Below are positions 42,189 through 51,413 of a stretch of 64,000 bases of DNA, in pieces. Numbering within the stretch: the stretch's first letter is position 1; every line of letters begins with the position of its first letter. Source of the stretch: Planctomycetota bacterium (GTDB lineage Bacteria > Planctomycetota > UBA1135 > GCA-002686595); assembly GCA_020853575.1 (NCBI GenBank), contig JADYYP010000047.1:62001-126000 (forward strand), read 5' to 3'. The notes under the pieces are model-generated. The model was given only the letters and a program-made list of their open reading frames with translations. It ran no database searches and was not told where the DNA came from. Position numbers and translations under genes: made by a program.

Positions 42189-43394
42189 ATGAGCTCGACC
42201 GCGCCCTGCCGATTCTCCGCGATGAGCGCGTTGTGCGCGCTCGGCGACGACCACGCGAGGCTCGCGAGCGGCCTGTTCGCGCCCGCGGCGAATCCGTTGG
42301 TGTGGCGCAGCGATCTGCTGGTCGACCGCGACGTGCTCGTGGGCGCCGTCGAGAGCTCGCTCCCGGCAGTGCCCGCGCGTTTGGCGCAGCTCGCCTGCCG
42401 CAACAACGCGCTGGCCCTGGCCGCCCTGCGCAGCATCGAGCTCCCGGTGCGTGCCGCCATCGAGCGCCATGGCGCGGCGCGGGTGGGTGTCGTGATGGGC
42501 ACGACCACGTCCGGTGTCGACGAAGCAGCGCTCGCCATCGGTCGCTACGTCGAGAGCGGCTCGTACCCCGCGAGCTTCCACTACGCGCAACTCGAGCACG
42601 GCGGCCTGGCGGAGTTCCTGGCCGACGTCTGCGGCGCGCGCGGACCGGCGTTCGTGATCTCGACCGCGTGCTCGTCGAGCGCGAAGGCGCTGGTCGCGGC
42701 GCGCTCGCTGCTCGAGCTCGGACTGTGCGATGCGGTCGTGTGCGGCGGAGTCGATACCTTGTGCCGCATGACCACGCGCGGGTTCTTCGCGCTCGAGGCG
42801 CTCGCGCCGGAGCGCACCAACCCGATGAGCCGCAACCGCCGCGGCCTGAATCTCGGCGAAGCCGCCGCGCTGGTGCTCCTGACGCGCGACCCCGGCGGCG
42901 TGCAACTGGTCGGCGCGGGCGAGTCCAGCGACGCGCACCACATGTCCGCCCCCAGCCCCGATGGCGCCGGCGCCGAGGCCGCGATGCGCGCCGCGCTCGC
43001 CGACGCGCGCGCGCAGCCCGAGGAAGTCGCCTACCTCAACCTGCACGGCACCGGCACGCCGCTCAACGACGCCAGCGAGAGCGCCGCGGTCGCGCGTGTC
43101 TTCGGTGCGAGCGTGCCGTGCAGCTCGACCAAGCCGCGCGTCGGGCACACGCTCGGGGCTGCGGGTGCGTTGGAAGCACTGTTTTGTGCGCTGGTCCTGG
43201 AGAGCGAGCACGACGGCCAGTTGAGCCTTCCGCCGCACGATTGGGACGGCGTCCGCGATCCCGAGCTCGCCGCGCTGCAGCTGGTTGCTTCCGGCCAGAG
43301 CGCGCCCGTCCGCGGCCGGCGCCTGGTCGCCAGCAACGGATTCGGCTTCGGTGGGAACAATTGCACCCTGGTGCTCGAACGGCAACGCGCATGA
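42189..43394 (+). CDS. Beta-ketoacyl-ACP synthase (aryl polyene type II PKS)
   Basis: 401 aa KAS II-type condensing enzyme with a full Cys-His-His triad: Cys161 in STACSSSAKA, His286 in NLHGTGTPLND and His320 in KPRVGHTLGAAG, plus the lysine ahead of it. It extends the polyene chain by decarboxylative condensation on an ACP. The stop overlaps the chain-length-factor start as ATGA, a pairing typical of type II PKS KS/CLF heterodimers. It matches ApeO/ApeR-type ketosynthases of aryl polyene loci; exact equivalence is not assigned. Confidence 0.93.
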   Translation: MSSTAPCRFSAMSALCALGDDHARLASGLFAPAANPLVWRSDLLVDRDVLVGAVESSLPAVPARLAQLACRNNALALAALRSIELPVRAAIERHGAARVGVVMGTTTSGVDEAALAIGRYVESGSYPASFHYAQLEHGGLAEFLADVCGARGPAFVISTACSSSAKALVAARSLLELGLCDAVVCGGVDTLCRMTTRGFFALEALAPERTNPMSRNRRGLNLGEAAALVLLTRDPGGVQLVGAGESSDAHHMSAPSPDGAGAEAAMRAALADARAQPEEVAYLNLHGTGTPLNDASESAAVARVFGASVPCSSTKPRVGHTLGAAGALEALFCALVLESEHDGQLSLPPHDWDGVRDPELAALQLVASGQSAPVRGRRLVASNGFGFGGNNCTLVLERQRA

Positions 43395-44140
43395 TCGAGT
43401 TCGAGCTCGAGCACTGGTCCGCGTGGGCGCCCGGACTCGAAACACGCGAGTCCTGGCTCGCCTGGGCGAGAGCTCCGCGCATCGGCGCCACCGATGGCGC
43501 GCCCGAGGTGCGCTTCATCCCCGCGATGACGCGCAGGCGACTCAGCCGCATCGCCAAGATGGTCGCGCAGGTCGCGCACGACTGTTCTAGCGCAGACGAG
43601 TTGCGCGAGCGGCCGCTGGTGTTCGCCTCGCGCCACTGCGAGATCGGCACGAGCACGCTGATCCTGCGCGATATCGCCGCGAACCTGCCGCTGTCCCCCA
43701 CGGCCTTCAGTCACTCCGTGCACAACGCGCCGGTGGGCCAGCTCTCGATCCTGGCGCAGAACCGCCGCCCGTCGGTGTCGGTCTCCGCGCGCCATGCGAC
43801 GTTCGCGATGGGTTGGCTGGAAGCGCTGTCCGTCAGTCGGCGCTGCAACGGGAGCGCGGTGCTCTACGTCTACGCCGACGAGCCCCTGCCCGTGGAATAC
43901 CGCGCCTTCGCTGACGAGCCGGACTTCACGTGCGCGACGGCGCTGGTCGTGCGCGCGGCCCGCGGAGCGGCGGATGCCAGCTTCACGCTGCGCTGGTCGC
44001 GCGCGGAGCCGAGCCCGCGCGCCCCTGACCAGCTGCCGGATCCGCTGGCGACCGTCGCATGGTTGTGCTCGCGTGGAGCGCAGCTCGACCTGGCGGCTAC
44101 CGCCGGCTGGGGCTGGCGTGTCGAGCACAGCGGGCGTTGA
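43391..44140 (+). CDS. Ketosynthase-like chain-length factor (ApeC-like)
   Basis: 249 aa, much shorter than a full ketosynthase. It carries the block SPTAFSHSVHNAPVGQLSI near residues 97-115, the signature of the short beta-ketoacyl-synthase family used as chain-length factor in aryl polyene, xanthomonadin and flexirubin loci. The active-site Cys of real ketosynthases is absent from this block. It pairs with the ketosynthase in front (ATGA overlap) and should set or stabilise polyene length. Convergent with the halogenase-like gene. Confidence 0.9.
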   Translation: MIEFELEHWSAWAPGLETRESWLAWARAPRIGATDGAPEVRFIPAMTRRRLSRIAKMVAQVAHDCSSADELRERPLVFASRHCEIGTSTLILRDIAANLPLSPTAFSHSVHNAPVGQLSILAQNRRPSVSVSARHATFAMGWLEALSVSRRCNGSAVLYVYADEPLPVEYRAFADEPDFTCATALVVRAARGAADASFTLRWSRAEPSPRAPDQLPDPLATVAWLCSRGAQLDLAATAGWGWRVEHSGR

Positions 44141-44188
44141 CGCCCACCGGGGCCGGCCGAGCGCCGCCAGGCTTCCCGGTCGCCGCGC

Positions 44189-45406
44189 TCAGCTCGACTT
44201 GCCGGCGAGCTTGCGGCCCGGCGCGCGCGCGTTGATCAGCATCTGCTGGATGCCGTTGTCGTCGCGCCACACGTCTCCGGCGAGGATCGAGGTGAACTCG
44301 CGCACCAAGCGGTCTTCGCGATTGGACGCGAAGAACACGTTGCGCACCCAGTCCGGCCGGTAGAAGCGCTCGATCAGCCGGTCGAAGGTCACGTAGCCCT
44401 TCTGGCAGGTGCGCTTGTACTCGTCGAGGCGCAGCTCCCGGTCCCCGCGCAGGGCCGCGACGATCTCGCCCGCGAGCAATTCGGCCGTGGCGATCGCGAC
44501 CGTCACGCCCGAGGAGAAGATCGGGTCGAGGAAGGCGCAGGCATCGCCGACGGTGCCGCAGCGCGCGGTGTTCGGCTCGAGGTTGTAGTAGCTGTAGTTC
44601 GTGATGCGCCGGATGGGCGCGATGCGCTCCGCGCCGGCGAAGAACGGGGCCAAGAACGGCGACTGCGCGAGCGTGCCGAGCAGCACGTCCTCGGCGGTCG
44701 TTCCGGCCTTGGGCGACTTCTCGACCACGCCCACGCTCACGCGCCCCTCGGGCAACGGAATCAGCCACACCCATCCGCCGTCGATCAACAGGATCGTGAT
44801 GTCGCCGTTGCCCACGTGGCGTTGGGCGAATTCGGAGCTGACGTTGCCGAAGGTCGAGAAGCTGGCGCACTGACCGAAGCGGTCGAGCGCGTCCATGGTG
44901 CGCCGGCGGCGGCCGAAGATCGCGTGCTGGCCCGTGGCATCGATCATGTAGCGCCCGCGCAGCGAGCCGAACTCGCCGGTCACGCTGACGCCGCGCTGGT
45001 CCTCGCTCCAGCCCTTGACCTCGACCCCGTAGCGCACGTCGGCGCCCAGGGCTCGTGCACACTCCGCCAGGTCGTGGTCGAAGTACTGGCGCTCCACTTG
45101 GTAGGCGTACGGGAAGCTCCCGCTCAGCGCGTGCGAGAAGTCGATGCGCAGGTTCTCGCCCGAGTCGTCGTGGTGGAAGTAGGCGCCGGGCTTGTGCTTG
45201 GCATAGGGCGCCTTCGCGAGGTCGAGTCCCAAGCTCGCGATGCGCGGGATGCTCATGGTGAGCAGCGATTCACCGATGTGGAAGCGCGGGAACACCTCGC
45301 GCTCGAGCACGCAGGCCGTGGCGCCGGCCTTGCGCAGATAGCCCGCCAAGCTCGCGCCCGCGGGCCCGGCGCCGATCACGATCACGTCCGTATCGAACTC
45401 GACCAT
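44189..45406 (-). CDS. FAD-dependent halogenase-like enzyme of the aryl polyene cluster
   Basis: 405 aa. FAD-binding motif IGAGPAGASLAG at residues 11-22, then PRFHIGESLL (40-49), WVWLIP at 212-217 and GDACAFLDPIFSSGV near 290. The WxWxIP motif marks flavin-dependent halogenases, and Lys72 in KHKPGAYF sits where the halogenase lysine that forms the haloamine is expected. Many relatives without halogenase activity share these features, so hydroxylase or desaturase roles remain. Last gene of the APE operon. The ATG at 45406 has GGGAG at good spacing; a GTG at 45415 would overlap the ketosynthase stop. Confidence 0.8.
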   Translation of the reverse strand: MVEFDTDVIVIGAGPAGASLAGYLRKAGATACVLEREVFPRFHIGESLLTMSIPRIASLGLDLAKAPYAKHKPGAYFHHDDSGENLRIDFSHALSGSFPYAYQVERQYFDHDLAECARALGADVRYGVEVKGWSEDQRGVSVTGEFGSLRGRYMIDATGQHAIFGRRRRTMDALDRFGQCASFSTFGNVSSEFAQRHVGNGDITILLIDGGWVWLIPLPEGRVSVGVVEKSPKAGTTAEDVLLGTLAQSPFLAPFFAGAERIAPIRRITNYSYYNLEPNTARCGTVGDACAFLDPIFSSGVTVAIATAELLAGEIVAALRGDRELRLDEYKRTCQKGYVTFDRLIERFYRPDWVRNVFFASNREDRLVREFTSILAGDVWRDDNGIQQMLINARAPGRKLAGKSS

Positions 45407-45411
45407 TGGAT

Positions 45412-46644
45412 TCACTCCCAGCGTCGCAGGATCAGCGACGTGTTGATTCCGCCGAAGGCGAAGTTGTTGGTCATCACGATGCGCTGCTCGAGCGGGCGGC
45501 ACTCGCCCATCACGTAGTCCAAGTCGCCACAGCGCGGATCGACCTCGGTCAAGTTCAACGTCGGCGCGACCCAGCCTTCGCGCATCATCTGGATCGAGAT
45601 CCAAGCCTCGAGCGCGCCGCAAGCGCCGAGCGTGTGGCCCATGTGGCCCTTGAGCGAGGTCACCGGGATGCGCCGGCCGAAGACGCGCGCGGTGGCCAGG
45701 CTCTCGGCGATGTCGCCGACCTCCGTGCCCGTCGCGTGCGCGTTCACGAAGTCGATCGCGTCGGGCGTGAGCGCGGCGTCGGCCAGCGCCGCCCGCATCA
45801 CTCGCTCCATGCCCTCCGCATTGGGCTGCGTCATGTGGTCGCCGTCGCAGTTGGTCGCGAATCCCAGGACCTCGGCGTGGATCGGCGCGCGGCGCGCTCG
45901 GGCGTGCTCGAGCTCCTCGAGGATCAGGGTCCCCGCGCCCTCGGCGACGACTAGGCCGTCGCGCTTGCGATCGAAGGGCCGCGGCGTGCAGATCGGCTCG
46001 CCGTTGGTGATCGAGGTCGCGAACAGCACCTCGAACACGGCCACGTTGATCACGTGCATCTCCTCGGCACCACCGGCGATCATGCACTGGACCAGCCCGT
46101 GCTTGATCGACTCGTAGGCGTAGCCGATGCCCTGGCTCGATGAGGTGCACGCGCTGCAGGTCGGGATGATGCGCCCGCGAACCTCGAAGAACTGCCCCAG
46201 ATTCGCGGCCGCGGTATGGCTCATGAACTGGATGTAGTCGTTGGGCGAGACCGACTTGAGGCTCTTCTTCTCCATCACGCGGCGCGCGTAGACCTCCATC
46301 GCCGGCGGACTGCCCGCGGTCGTGCCATAGGAGATGCCGGTCGAGCCGTCGTGCAGCGCGGGACTGTCCAGCAGGCCCGCGTCGACCAGCGCGCACTCGG
46401 TGGCCACCGTCGAGAGTTGCGCCACGCGCCCCATGGCGCGCGTTTTCTTGCGCGGATAACGATCGGGCAGGCTGAACTCGCGCACGGTCGAGGCCAAGCG
46501 CGTGCGCACGCCCTCGTAGGCCTCCCACTCGCTCGTGACGTGCACGCCGGTGATGTTGGCCTGCAACTTGGCGCGCACGCTCGGCCAGTCGTTGCCGAGC
46601 GGGCTGAGCGCGCCCATGCCGGTGACGACGACACGACGCTTCAC
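45412..46644 (-). CDS. Beta-ketoacyl-ACP synthase II (aryl polyene, ApeR/ApeO-like)
   Basis: 410 aa. Full KAS II with MGALSPLGND at the N-terminus, active-site Cys166 in TCSACTSSSQ, His303 in NAHATGTEVGD and His337 in LKGHMGHTLGA. NNFAFGGINTSL closes the domain. The GTG start at 46644 overlaps the ketoreductase stop as GTGA. It lies in the order dehydratase, ketoreductase, ketosynthase seen in aryl polyene loci (ApeP-ApeQ-ApeR). A second condensing enzyme is at 42.2 kb; one may start the chain and the other extend it. Confidence 0.93.
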   Translation of the reverse strand: MKRRVVVTGMGALSPLGNDWPSVRAKLQANITGVHVTSEWEAYEGVRTRLASTVREFSLPDRYPRKKTRAMGRVAQLSTVATECALVDAGLLDSPALHDGSTGISYGTTAGSPPAMEVYARRVMEKKSLKSVSPNDYIQFMSHTAAANLGQFFEVRGRIIPTCSACTSSSQGIGYAYESIKHGLVQCMIAGGAEEMHVINVAVFEVLFATSITNGEPICTPRPFDRKRDGLVVAEGAGTLILEELEHARARRAPIHAEVLGFATNCDGDHMTQPNAEGMERVMRAALADAALTPDAIDFVNAHATGTEVGDIAESLATARVFGRRIPVTSLKGHMGHTLGACGALEAWISIQMMREGWVAPTLNLTEVDPRCGDLDYVMGECRPLEQRIVMTNNFAFGGINTSLILRRWE

Positions 46645-47366
46645 GCCATGCCTCCGTTGACCGAGAGCACCTGGCCGGTGATGTACGCCGCGCCCTCCGA
46701 GAACAGGAAGCCCACCGCGGCCGAGACCTCTTCGGGCTTGCCGAAGCGCCGCAGCGGGATGCGCTCGAGCACTTCGTCGGCCACGATTCCCGCGGTCATG
46801 TCGGTCTCGATCAGGCCGGGTGCGACGCAGTTGACGGTGATGCGCCGCTTGGCGAGCTCCAGCGCCAGCGACTTGGTGGCGCCGATGATGCCGGCCTTCG
46901 ACGCGGAGTAGTTGACTTGTCCGCGGTTGCCCACGACGCCCGAAACCGACGACAGTGTCACCACGCGCCCGCCGTCGCGCAGTTGCAGCATCGGCATCAC
47001 CAACGGCTGGAGGACGTTGAAGAAGCCGTCGAGATTGGTGCGCAGCACGCGGTCCCAAGCGTCCTCGGTGAGCGACGGAAAGGGTGCGTCGGCGACCACT
47101 CCGGCATTGCACACGACACCCCAGAACGCCCCGCGCTCGTCGAGCTCGCGCGCCAGCGCGTCGCGCGTCGCGCTGCGGTCCGAGATGTCGAAGCGTGCCA
47201 GCCGCGCCTCGGAGCCCGTGCCGCGAGCTTCCGCGAGCAGCGTCTGCGCCGCGGCCTCGTCGCTGCGGTAATTGAGCGTCAAGTCGAAGCCGGAGCGGGC
47301 CAGCTCGAGCGCGATCGCGCGGCCGATGCCTCGGCTCGCGCCCGTCACCAGGACACGTCGTTTCAT
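46641..47366 (-). CDS. 3-oxoacyl-ACP reductase, FabG type (ApeQ-like)
   Basis: 241 aa classical SDR. TGASRGIG at residues 8-15 binds NADPH. NAG at 87-89, Ser140, Tyr153 and Lys157 in VNYSASK form the catalytic set. VNCVAPGLIETDM and the C-terminal VNGGMA are typical of FabG. It reduces the beta-keto group after each condensation, before dehydration to the conjugated double bond. Between the dehydratase (13 bp gap) and ketosynthase (GTGA overlap). Confidence 0.93.
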   Translation of the reverse strand: MKRRVLVTGASRGIGRAIALELARSGFDLTLNYRSDEAAAQTLLAEARGTGSEARLARFDISDRSATRDALARELDERGAFWGVVCNAGVVADAPFPSLTEDAWDRVLRTNLDGFFNVLQPLVMPMLQLRDGGRVVTLSSVSGVVGNRGQVNYSASKAGIIGATKSLALELAKRRITVNCVAPGLIETDMTAGIVADEVLERIPLRRFGKPEEVSAAVGFLFSEGAAYITGQVLSVNGGMA

Positions 47367-47379
47367 GCGAAAAAGGCTC

Positions 47380-47847
47380 TCATGCGGGGCGCACGCCGGG
47401 CACGTCGTACGGGTTCTTGGGGATCAGCGCGTTGAGCACACACTCGGCCGCGAGCGCTCCGTCGCGCTCGTCGCGCACCTCGCACGCGAAGCTGGCGAGC
47501 TCGCCGTCGTCCCACACGTCGCGCACGCTGACCGCGAGCACGCTGCCTGAGTCGAAGCGCCTGCGGTGGAAGCGCAGGGCGCGCGTTCCGATCAGGAATC
47601 CGACCTTCACCGGACCATTGCCTTGCGCACGGCGGCGCAGGCCGGAGCGCACGGCGGCGCACTGCGCCATGTACTCGAGCGCGACCGTCACCGGCACGTG
47701 CCCCGCAACATCGGCGAAGGGGATCCCGGGGCGCACGCGCACGCGACAGGACGTGCGCTCGTCGGCGTGCGCCACGACCTCGTCGAGCAGCACCATCGGC
47801 GGCTTCTGCGGCACGAGTTCGGCGATCGCGGGCCAAGCGGAGTTCAT
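47380..47847 (-). CDS. 3-hydroxyacyl-ACP dehydratase, hotdog fold (ApeP-like)
   Basis: 155 aa. Single hotdog domain. LVPQKPPMVLLDEVV is the opening strand and helix of aryl polyene ApeP-type dehydratases, and DVAGHVPVTVALEYMAQCAA carries the His and Glu expected in the FabA/FabZ active site. Removes water to form each double bond of the polyene. A second dehydratase-like domain is fused to the acyl-activating enzyme at 54.7 kb, so the usual pair of dehydratases is present. Overlaps the DUF3261 stop as ATGA. Confidence 0.87.
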   Translation of the reverse strand: MNSAWPAIAELVPQKPPMVLLDEVVAHADERTSCRVRVRPGIPFADVAGHVPVTVALEYMAQCAAVRSGLRRRAQGNGPVKVGFLIGTRALRFHRRRFDSGSVLAVSVRDVWDDGELASFACEVRDERDGALAAECVLNALIPKNPYDVPGVRPA

Positions 47848-48413
47848 GGCGCCAAGGTTTCGCAGCGCAGGGTCTCCACCGTCAAGACGTATCCGCGCTC
47901 GAGATGCTCGTAGACCAGCGGGGACGCCCAAGGCTCGCCGACGGGCCGGCGGACGCGGACCAGGACGCGGCCGTCGCGCACCAGCTCGCGCGTCCACGCC
48001 TGGCCCTCGACACGTTCGCGCACCTCGCAGGAGCGCGGCGCGGGCACCGCGGGCCACAACGCGAATTGCAGGTCCGCCAGGATCAGGCGCGGATCGGCGG
48101 GCAAGGTCTCGCCGAGCGCGCTCTCCAGCGTCAAGGACTCGCCTCCGAAGGTGGCGAAGAAAGCCGGCGTCTCGAAGGGCGTGAGCGCCACCAAGCGCAG
48201 CTCGGTGGGCTCGATTTCCAGGGCGCAGTGCATGCGACGCTCGCCCTGGGCAGAGGAGAAGCGAACGACTTGGTCGAGAGCGACCGATCGGCCGAAACGC
48301 GCCGGCGACAAGAGGTCGAACTCGACGCCGCGCGCCAGCGGGAGCGCGCGGTGCGCGGGGGTGGCGCAACCCGCTGCGAGCGCGGCGAGCGCCAGCGACT
48401 GCGCGAGCTTCAA
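47844..48413 (-). CDS. DUF3261-type outer-membrane lipoprotein (ApeN-like)
   Basis: 189 aa. The TTG start at 48413 overlaps the MMPL stop as TTGA. The signal peptide ends LAAGC, a lipobox with Cys16. The mature part (ALEIEPTELRLVALTPFETP, then ADLQFALWPA) matches the small lipoproteins found next to MMPL and LolA genes in aryl polyene clusters. It likely takes part in export or insertion of the arylpolyene lipid at the outer membrane. Its exact role is not known. Confidence 0.83.
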   Translation of the reverse strand: MKLAQSLALAALAAGCATPAHRALPLARGVEFDLLSPARFGRSVALDQVVRFSSAQGERRMHCALEIEPTELRLVALTPFETPAFFATFGGESLTLESALGETLPADPRLILADLQFALWPAVPAPRSCEVRERVEGQAWTRELVRDGRVLVRVRRPVGEPWASPLVYEHLERGYVLTVETLRCETLAP

Positions 48414-50782
48414 CGCTCCTCCGCGGTCCAGGCAGAAGGCGCGAGCAGCAGCGAGAGCGCGATCCCCACACTGACGCTCGAGCCGATCGCGACCAACGGT
48501 GGCGCGCTCGAGAACATCATCAGGCCGAACGCGACGATGGTGGTCACTGCGGAGAGGGACAGAGCGAGCATCGTGGTCGCGCCCTCGACGTCACTCTCGG
48601 CGAGGAACGTCCCGTAGTCAACCGCGAGGCCCAGCACCAACAGCAGACCGAGCAAGTGGAACAGGGTCAGCTCCGCGCCGCATGCGGCGAGCGTGAGCAA
48701 GGTGAGCGCGGACGCCAGCGCGGCTGGCGCGAACACGCGCAGTCCGCGAGCGGGACCGAAGCGCAGGCACAGCGTCGCGAGCACGATCGCGTAGGCCAGG
48801 CCCACCAAACGCAGCGCGTCGGAGCGATAGCGCCCCATCAAGCGCGAGAGGTCGCGCACGCGGTCGACGTAGTGCACACCGTCGAGGCCGGCGAGCGCGC
48901 GCTCGATGCGCTCGCCATCGGTGACGTCCCGCAAGAGCACGCTCGTGGCCCATCCGCGCACGCTCTGACCGAGCCACAGCGGGCGCAGGAACTCCGTCGC
49001 GGGACTGGCGAAGAAGGTCTCGGCATCGAGCGCCGGCGGAGCGGGAGCCTCGAGCGCCGCGCGCAGCTCGGTGGCCACGTCGTCCTCGAAGCCGATGGCG
49101 TCGAGGCTCGCGCGCAGCTCGTCGAAGGGCTCCAGCAGCTTGGCGCGCACGAGCGCGGCGTCTTGGGCCTGGCGGCGAGCGCTCGGGAGGAACGGCGCGA
49201 GCGACGTGGTCCCCGACAACGCGCCCTGCTCGACCGCCGAGTCGAGCTTCGCGACGCAGGCCTCCAGACGTTCCAGCACTTGCTGCTCGCTCGCGCCCTC
49301 GACCAGCACGAAGCGCCCTTCGTCGGTGCGGCCCGCGAGCTCGCGCACCGCGCGGTCCTCGGCCACGAGATCCTCGGGCAGGGCCTGGAAGCGGCGCACG
49401 TCGTCGACGAACGCCAACCGCGCCGCGGCGCCGGCGGCCAACAGTGCCGCGCCCAGCACGATCCAGCCCGTCGCGCGTCGTCGGTTCCAGCGCGCCCAGA
49501 CGGTCAGCAGCGCGTTGTTGGGCGCGTCGAACCACGAGCGCCGCGCTCCAGCGTAGGGCGCGCGCGACCAGGCCGGGAACCAGGCGACCACGGTGGCCCA
49601 GGCCGCGAACAGCCCGACCGACGAGAACACGGCGAACTGCTGCAGCACTGGAAAGGGCGTGAAGAACAGGCCCGAGAAGCCGACCACGCTGGTCAGCATG
49701 CCGACGGTGATCCCGGGCAAGATCGTGCGCATGCCGCGCTGCGGATCCCAGTCCGCGCCGGCGCGACGATGCACGCAGAAGTAGTGCAGCGCGTAGTCGA
49801 CGCCCATGCCGGTCAGGCTCGTGCCGAACACCAGCGTGAGGAAGTGCACGTCGGGAAACAGCTCGATGCAGGCCCAAGTGCCCGCCGCGGCGGCGATCGC
49901 GACCGCGACCAGCGAGAGTGCCAGCGGGCGCCAGGATCCGAGCACGAGCAGCACGCACAGCGCCGTGCCGAGCGTCGAAGCGGCGCCGATCCAGCTCATC
50001 TCCGACTGCATGCGCTCGCGTGCGCGCACCGCGAAGCGCGGCACGCCGGTCCACAGCACGCGCGCAGCCTGGTCGGCGTGCGTGATGTCTCGCGCCAGGT
50101 GCTCGACGATGTCGAGCGCGTCGCGCTGGCCGCGGGCGTCGAATGGATCGGAGGTCGTCGTGGCGGCCAGCACTGCGTAGCTGCGCTCGGAGTCGCGCAC
50201 GGTCGGGAACCCGCCCTCTCCGAGCCCCGCGCTCGCGGCGCTCGACCAACTCGCGAGCAGCTCCGGGAAGTACAGCAACGGGTCGTCGCCGAGCAGGCTC
50301 GTGAACGCGCTCGACATCGGGCTCGAAAGGCGCCCCAGCACGCGCTCGGCGGCGCGCTCGAGCGCGCGCGGACCCTCGAGCTCGCGGCGCACCGCCGGAG
50401 CGAGCACGGCAAAACGCCGCGGGAAGTACAGCTGGTGGAACGCGCGCTCGCGCTCGGAGTCGACGGCGCCGGCGACGCTCTCGAACGCCGGTGAAGAGCG
50501 CAACGCGCCCTCGAGCTCGCGCGCCAGCGCCGCCGTGCGCTCGGGGTCGACGTGGCCCACCAGGACCAGCAGCGTGCGCGCGGCGCGCCCCTGCAACTGC
50601 CCTGCGAGCTCGTGCAGCGTCGGATCGCGCTCGTCGCGCGGCAGCATCGCCAGCACGCTCGTCTCGAGCCGCAAACCGCCCGCGAGCCGCAGGCCCAGCC
50701 CCGTCGCCAGCGCGGCGACGCAGACCAGCCACAGGCGCGCGAGCGTCCTACTCGCGCGCGCCGAAGAAGCGTCGCTCTTCAT
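48410..50782 (-). CDS. MMPL/RND-type lipid exporter (ApeM-like)
   Basis: 790 aa. Two repeats, each with one membrane helix, a large periplasmic loop and a block of five helices. GTSLTGMGVDYALHYFCVHRR (read as GTSLTGMGVDYALH) carries the conserved Asp-Tyr of RND proteins in helix block 1, and LVLGLAVDYGTFLAESD does so in block 2. A proton-driven transporter expected to move the arylpolyene lipid toward the outer membrane with LolA and DUF3261. It overlaps the LolA-like gene by 35 nt at its start and the DUF3261 gene by TTGA at its end. Confidence 0.9.
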   Translation of the reverse strand: MKSDASSARASRTLARLWLVCVAALATGLGLRLAGGLRLETSVLAMLPRDERDPTLHELAGQLQGRAARTLLVLVGHVDPERTAALARELEGALRSSPAFESVAGAVDSERERAFHQLYFPRRFAVLAPAVRRELEGPRALERAAERVLGRLSSPMSSAFTSLLGDDPLLYFPELLASWSSAASAGLGEGGFPTVRDSERSYAVLAATTTSDPFDARGQRDALDIVEHLARDITHADQAARVLWTGVPRFAVRARERMQSEMSWIGAASTLGTALCVLLVLGSWRPLALSLVAVAIAAAAGTWACIELFPDVHFLTLVFGTSLTGMGVDYALHYFCVHRRAGADWDPQRGMRTILPGITVGMLTSVVGFSGLFFTPFPVLQQFAVFSSVGLFAAWATVVAWFPAWSRAPYAGARRSWFDAPNNALLTVWARWNRRRATGWIVLGAALLAAGAAARLAFVDDVRRFQALPEDLVAEDRAVRELAGRTDEGRFVLVEGASEQQVLERLEACVAKLDSAVEQGALSGTTSLAPFLPSARRQAQDAALVRAKLLEPFDELRASLDAIGFEDDVATELRAALEAPAPPALDAETFFASPATEFLRPLWLGQSVRGWATSVLLRDVTDGERIERALAGLDGVHYVDRVRDLSRLMGRYRSDALRLVGLAYAIVLATLCLRFGPARGLRVFAPAALASALTLLTLAACGAELTLFHLLGLLLVLGLAVDYGTFLAESDVEGATTMLALSLSAVTTIVAFGLMMFSSAPPLVAIGSSVSVGIALSLLLAPSAWTAEER

Positions 50783-51413
50783 CCTCGGTCAGCGCTTTTC
50801 CGAGAACGACCCGAGTCCACTTGGTCAGCGTGCGACCACCGGAGGTCTCGACCACGGTGATCTCGGCGATTTCCGCGCCTTTCCCGCTGACGACGATGTA
50901 GGCGATCAGCTTGCCCAGGGGCTCCTTGCGCGGCACCAGTCCCATCGACCACTGCTCGAAAGTGCCTTCGAAGGCCAGCTCGAACTGCGCCGCCAACGCG
51001 CGCTCGTCGCCGGAGAACACGAGCAAGAACGCGTCGACGAACGCCCGCGCGACGGGTTGCTTCTCGAGATCGAAGCGCTCGACGCCGCTCGGCGTGCGCT
51101 GCTCGATGCCCTTGCGCGTGACGATCAGCTCCTGCTCGCTGGGCGCGGTCGTGCGGCGGTACAGGCCGCGTGCGCCGCTGAACACGATCTCGCCCGAGCT
51201 CGCCAACGCCCGCTTCATGCGCGGGATGCGCTTCTCCTCGCTGAACTCGGCGCGCACCACGCCCGCCTTGCGCAGCTCCGCGTTGACGCGCTTGAAGGCC
51301 TCCGGCGCGCGCTCCAGGTCGATCTGCTTGGCGAGCACCGCAGGCCGCTCGGGCGCCGCGTCTTGAGCGCAGAGGGCGAGCACGGCCACACACGCCCAGG
51401 CCCTAAGTAGCAC
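50748..51413 (-). CDS. LolA-like periplasmic lipoprotein/lipid carrier (ApeL-like)
   Basis: 221 aa from a GTG at 51413, chosen because it directly opens a signal peptide (LLRAWACVAVLALCAQ) and has GAGGTG just upstream. GTG codons at 51425 and 51446 are alternatives. The mature part (VVRAEFSEEKRIPRMKRAL, then GEIVFSGARGLYRRT) has the half-barrel pattern of LolA-type carriers found in aryl polyene clusters. It overlaps both the ammonia lyase (11 nt) and MMPL (35 nt) genes. Probably shields the lipid tail in the periplasm. Confidence 0.85.
   Translation of the reverse strand: MLLRAWACVAVLALCAQDAAPERPAVLAKQIDLERAPEAFKRVNAELRKAGVVRAEFSEEKRIPRMKRALASSGEIVFSGARGLYRRTTAPSEQELIVTRKGIEQRTPSGVERFDLEKQPVARAFVDAFLLVFSGDERALAAQFELAFEGTFEQWSMGLVPRKEPLGKLIAYIVVSGKGAEIAEITVVETSGGRTLTKWTRVVLGKALTEDEERRFFGARE

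Noticed and set aside
44146..44180. ACCGGG/CCCGGT inverted repeat between the convergent chain-length-factor and halogenase-like genes
   Set aside because: Only 6 bp with a 23-nt loop and no U-tract; too weak to call a terminator.
46912..47435. Plus-strand open frames inside the ketoreductase region
   Set aside because: Antisense shadows of the ketoreductase, which has full SDR motifs on the minus strand.
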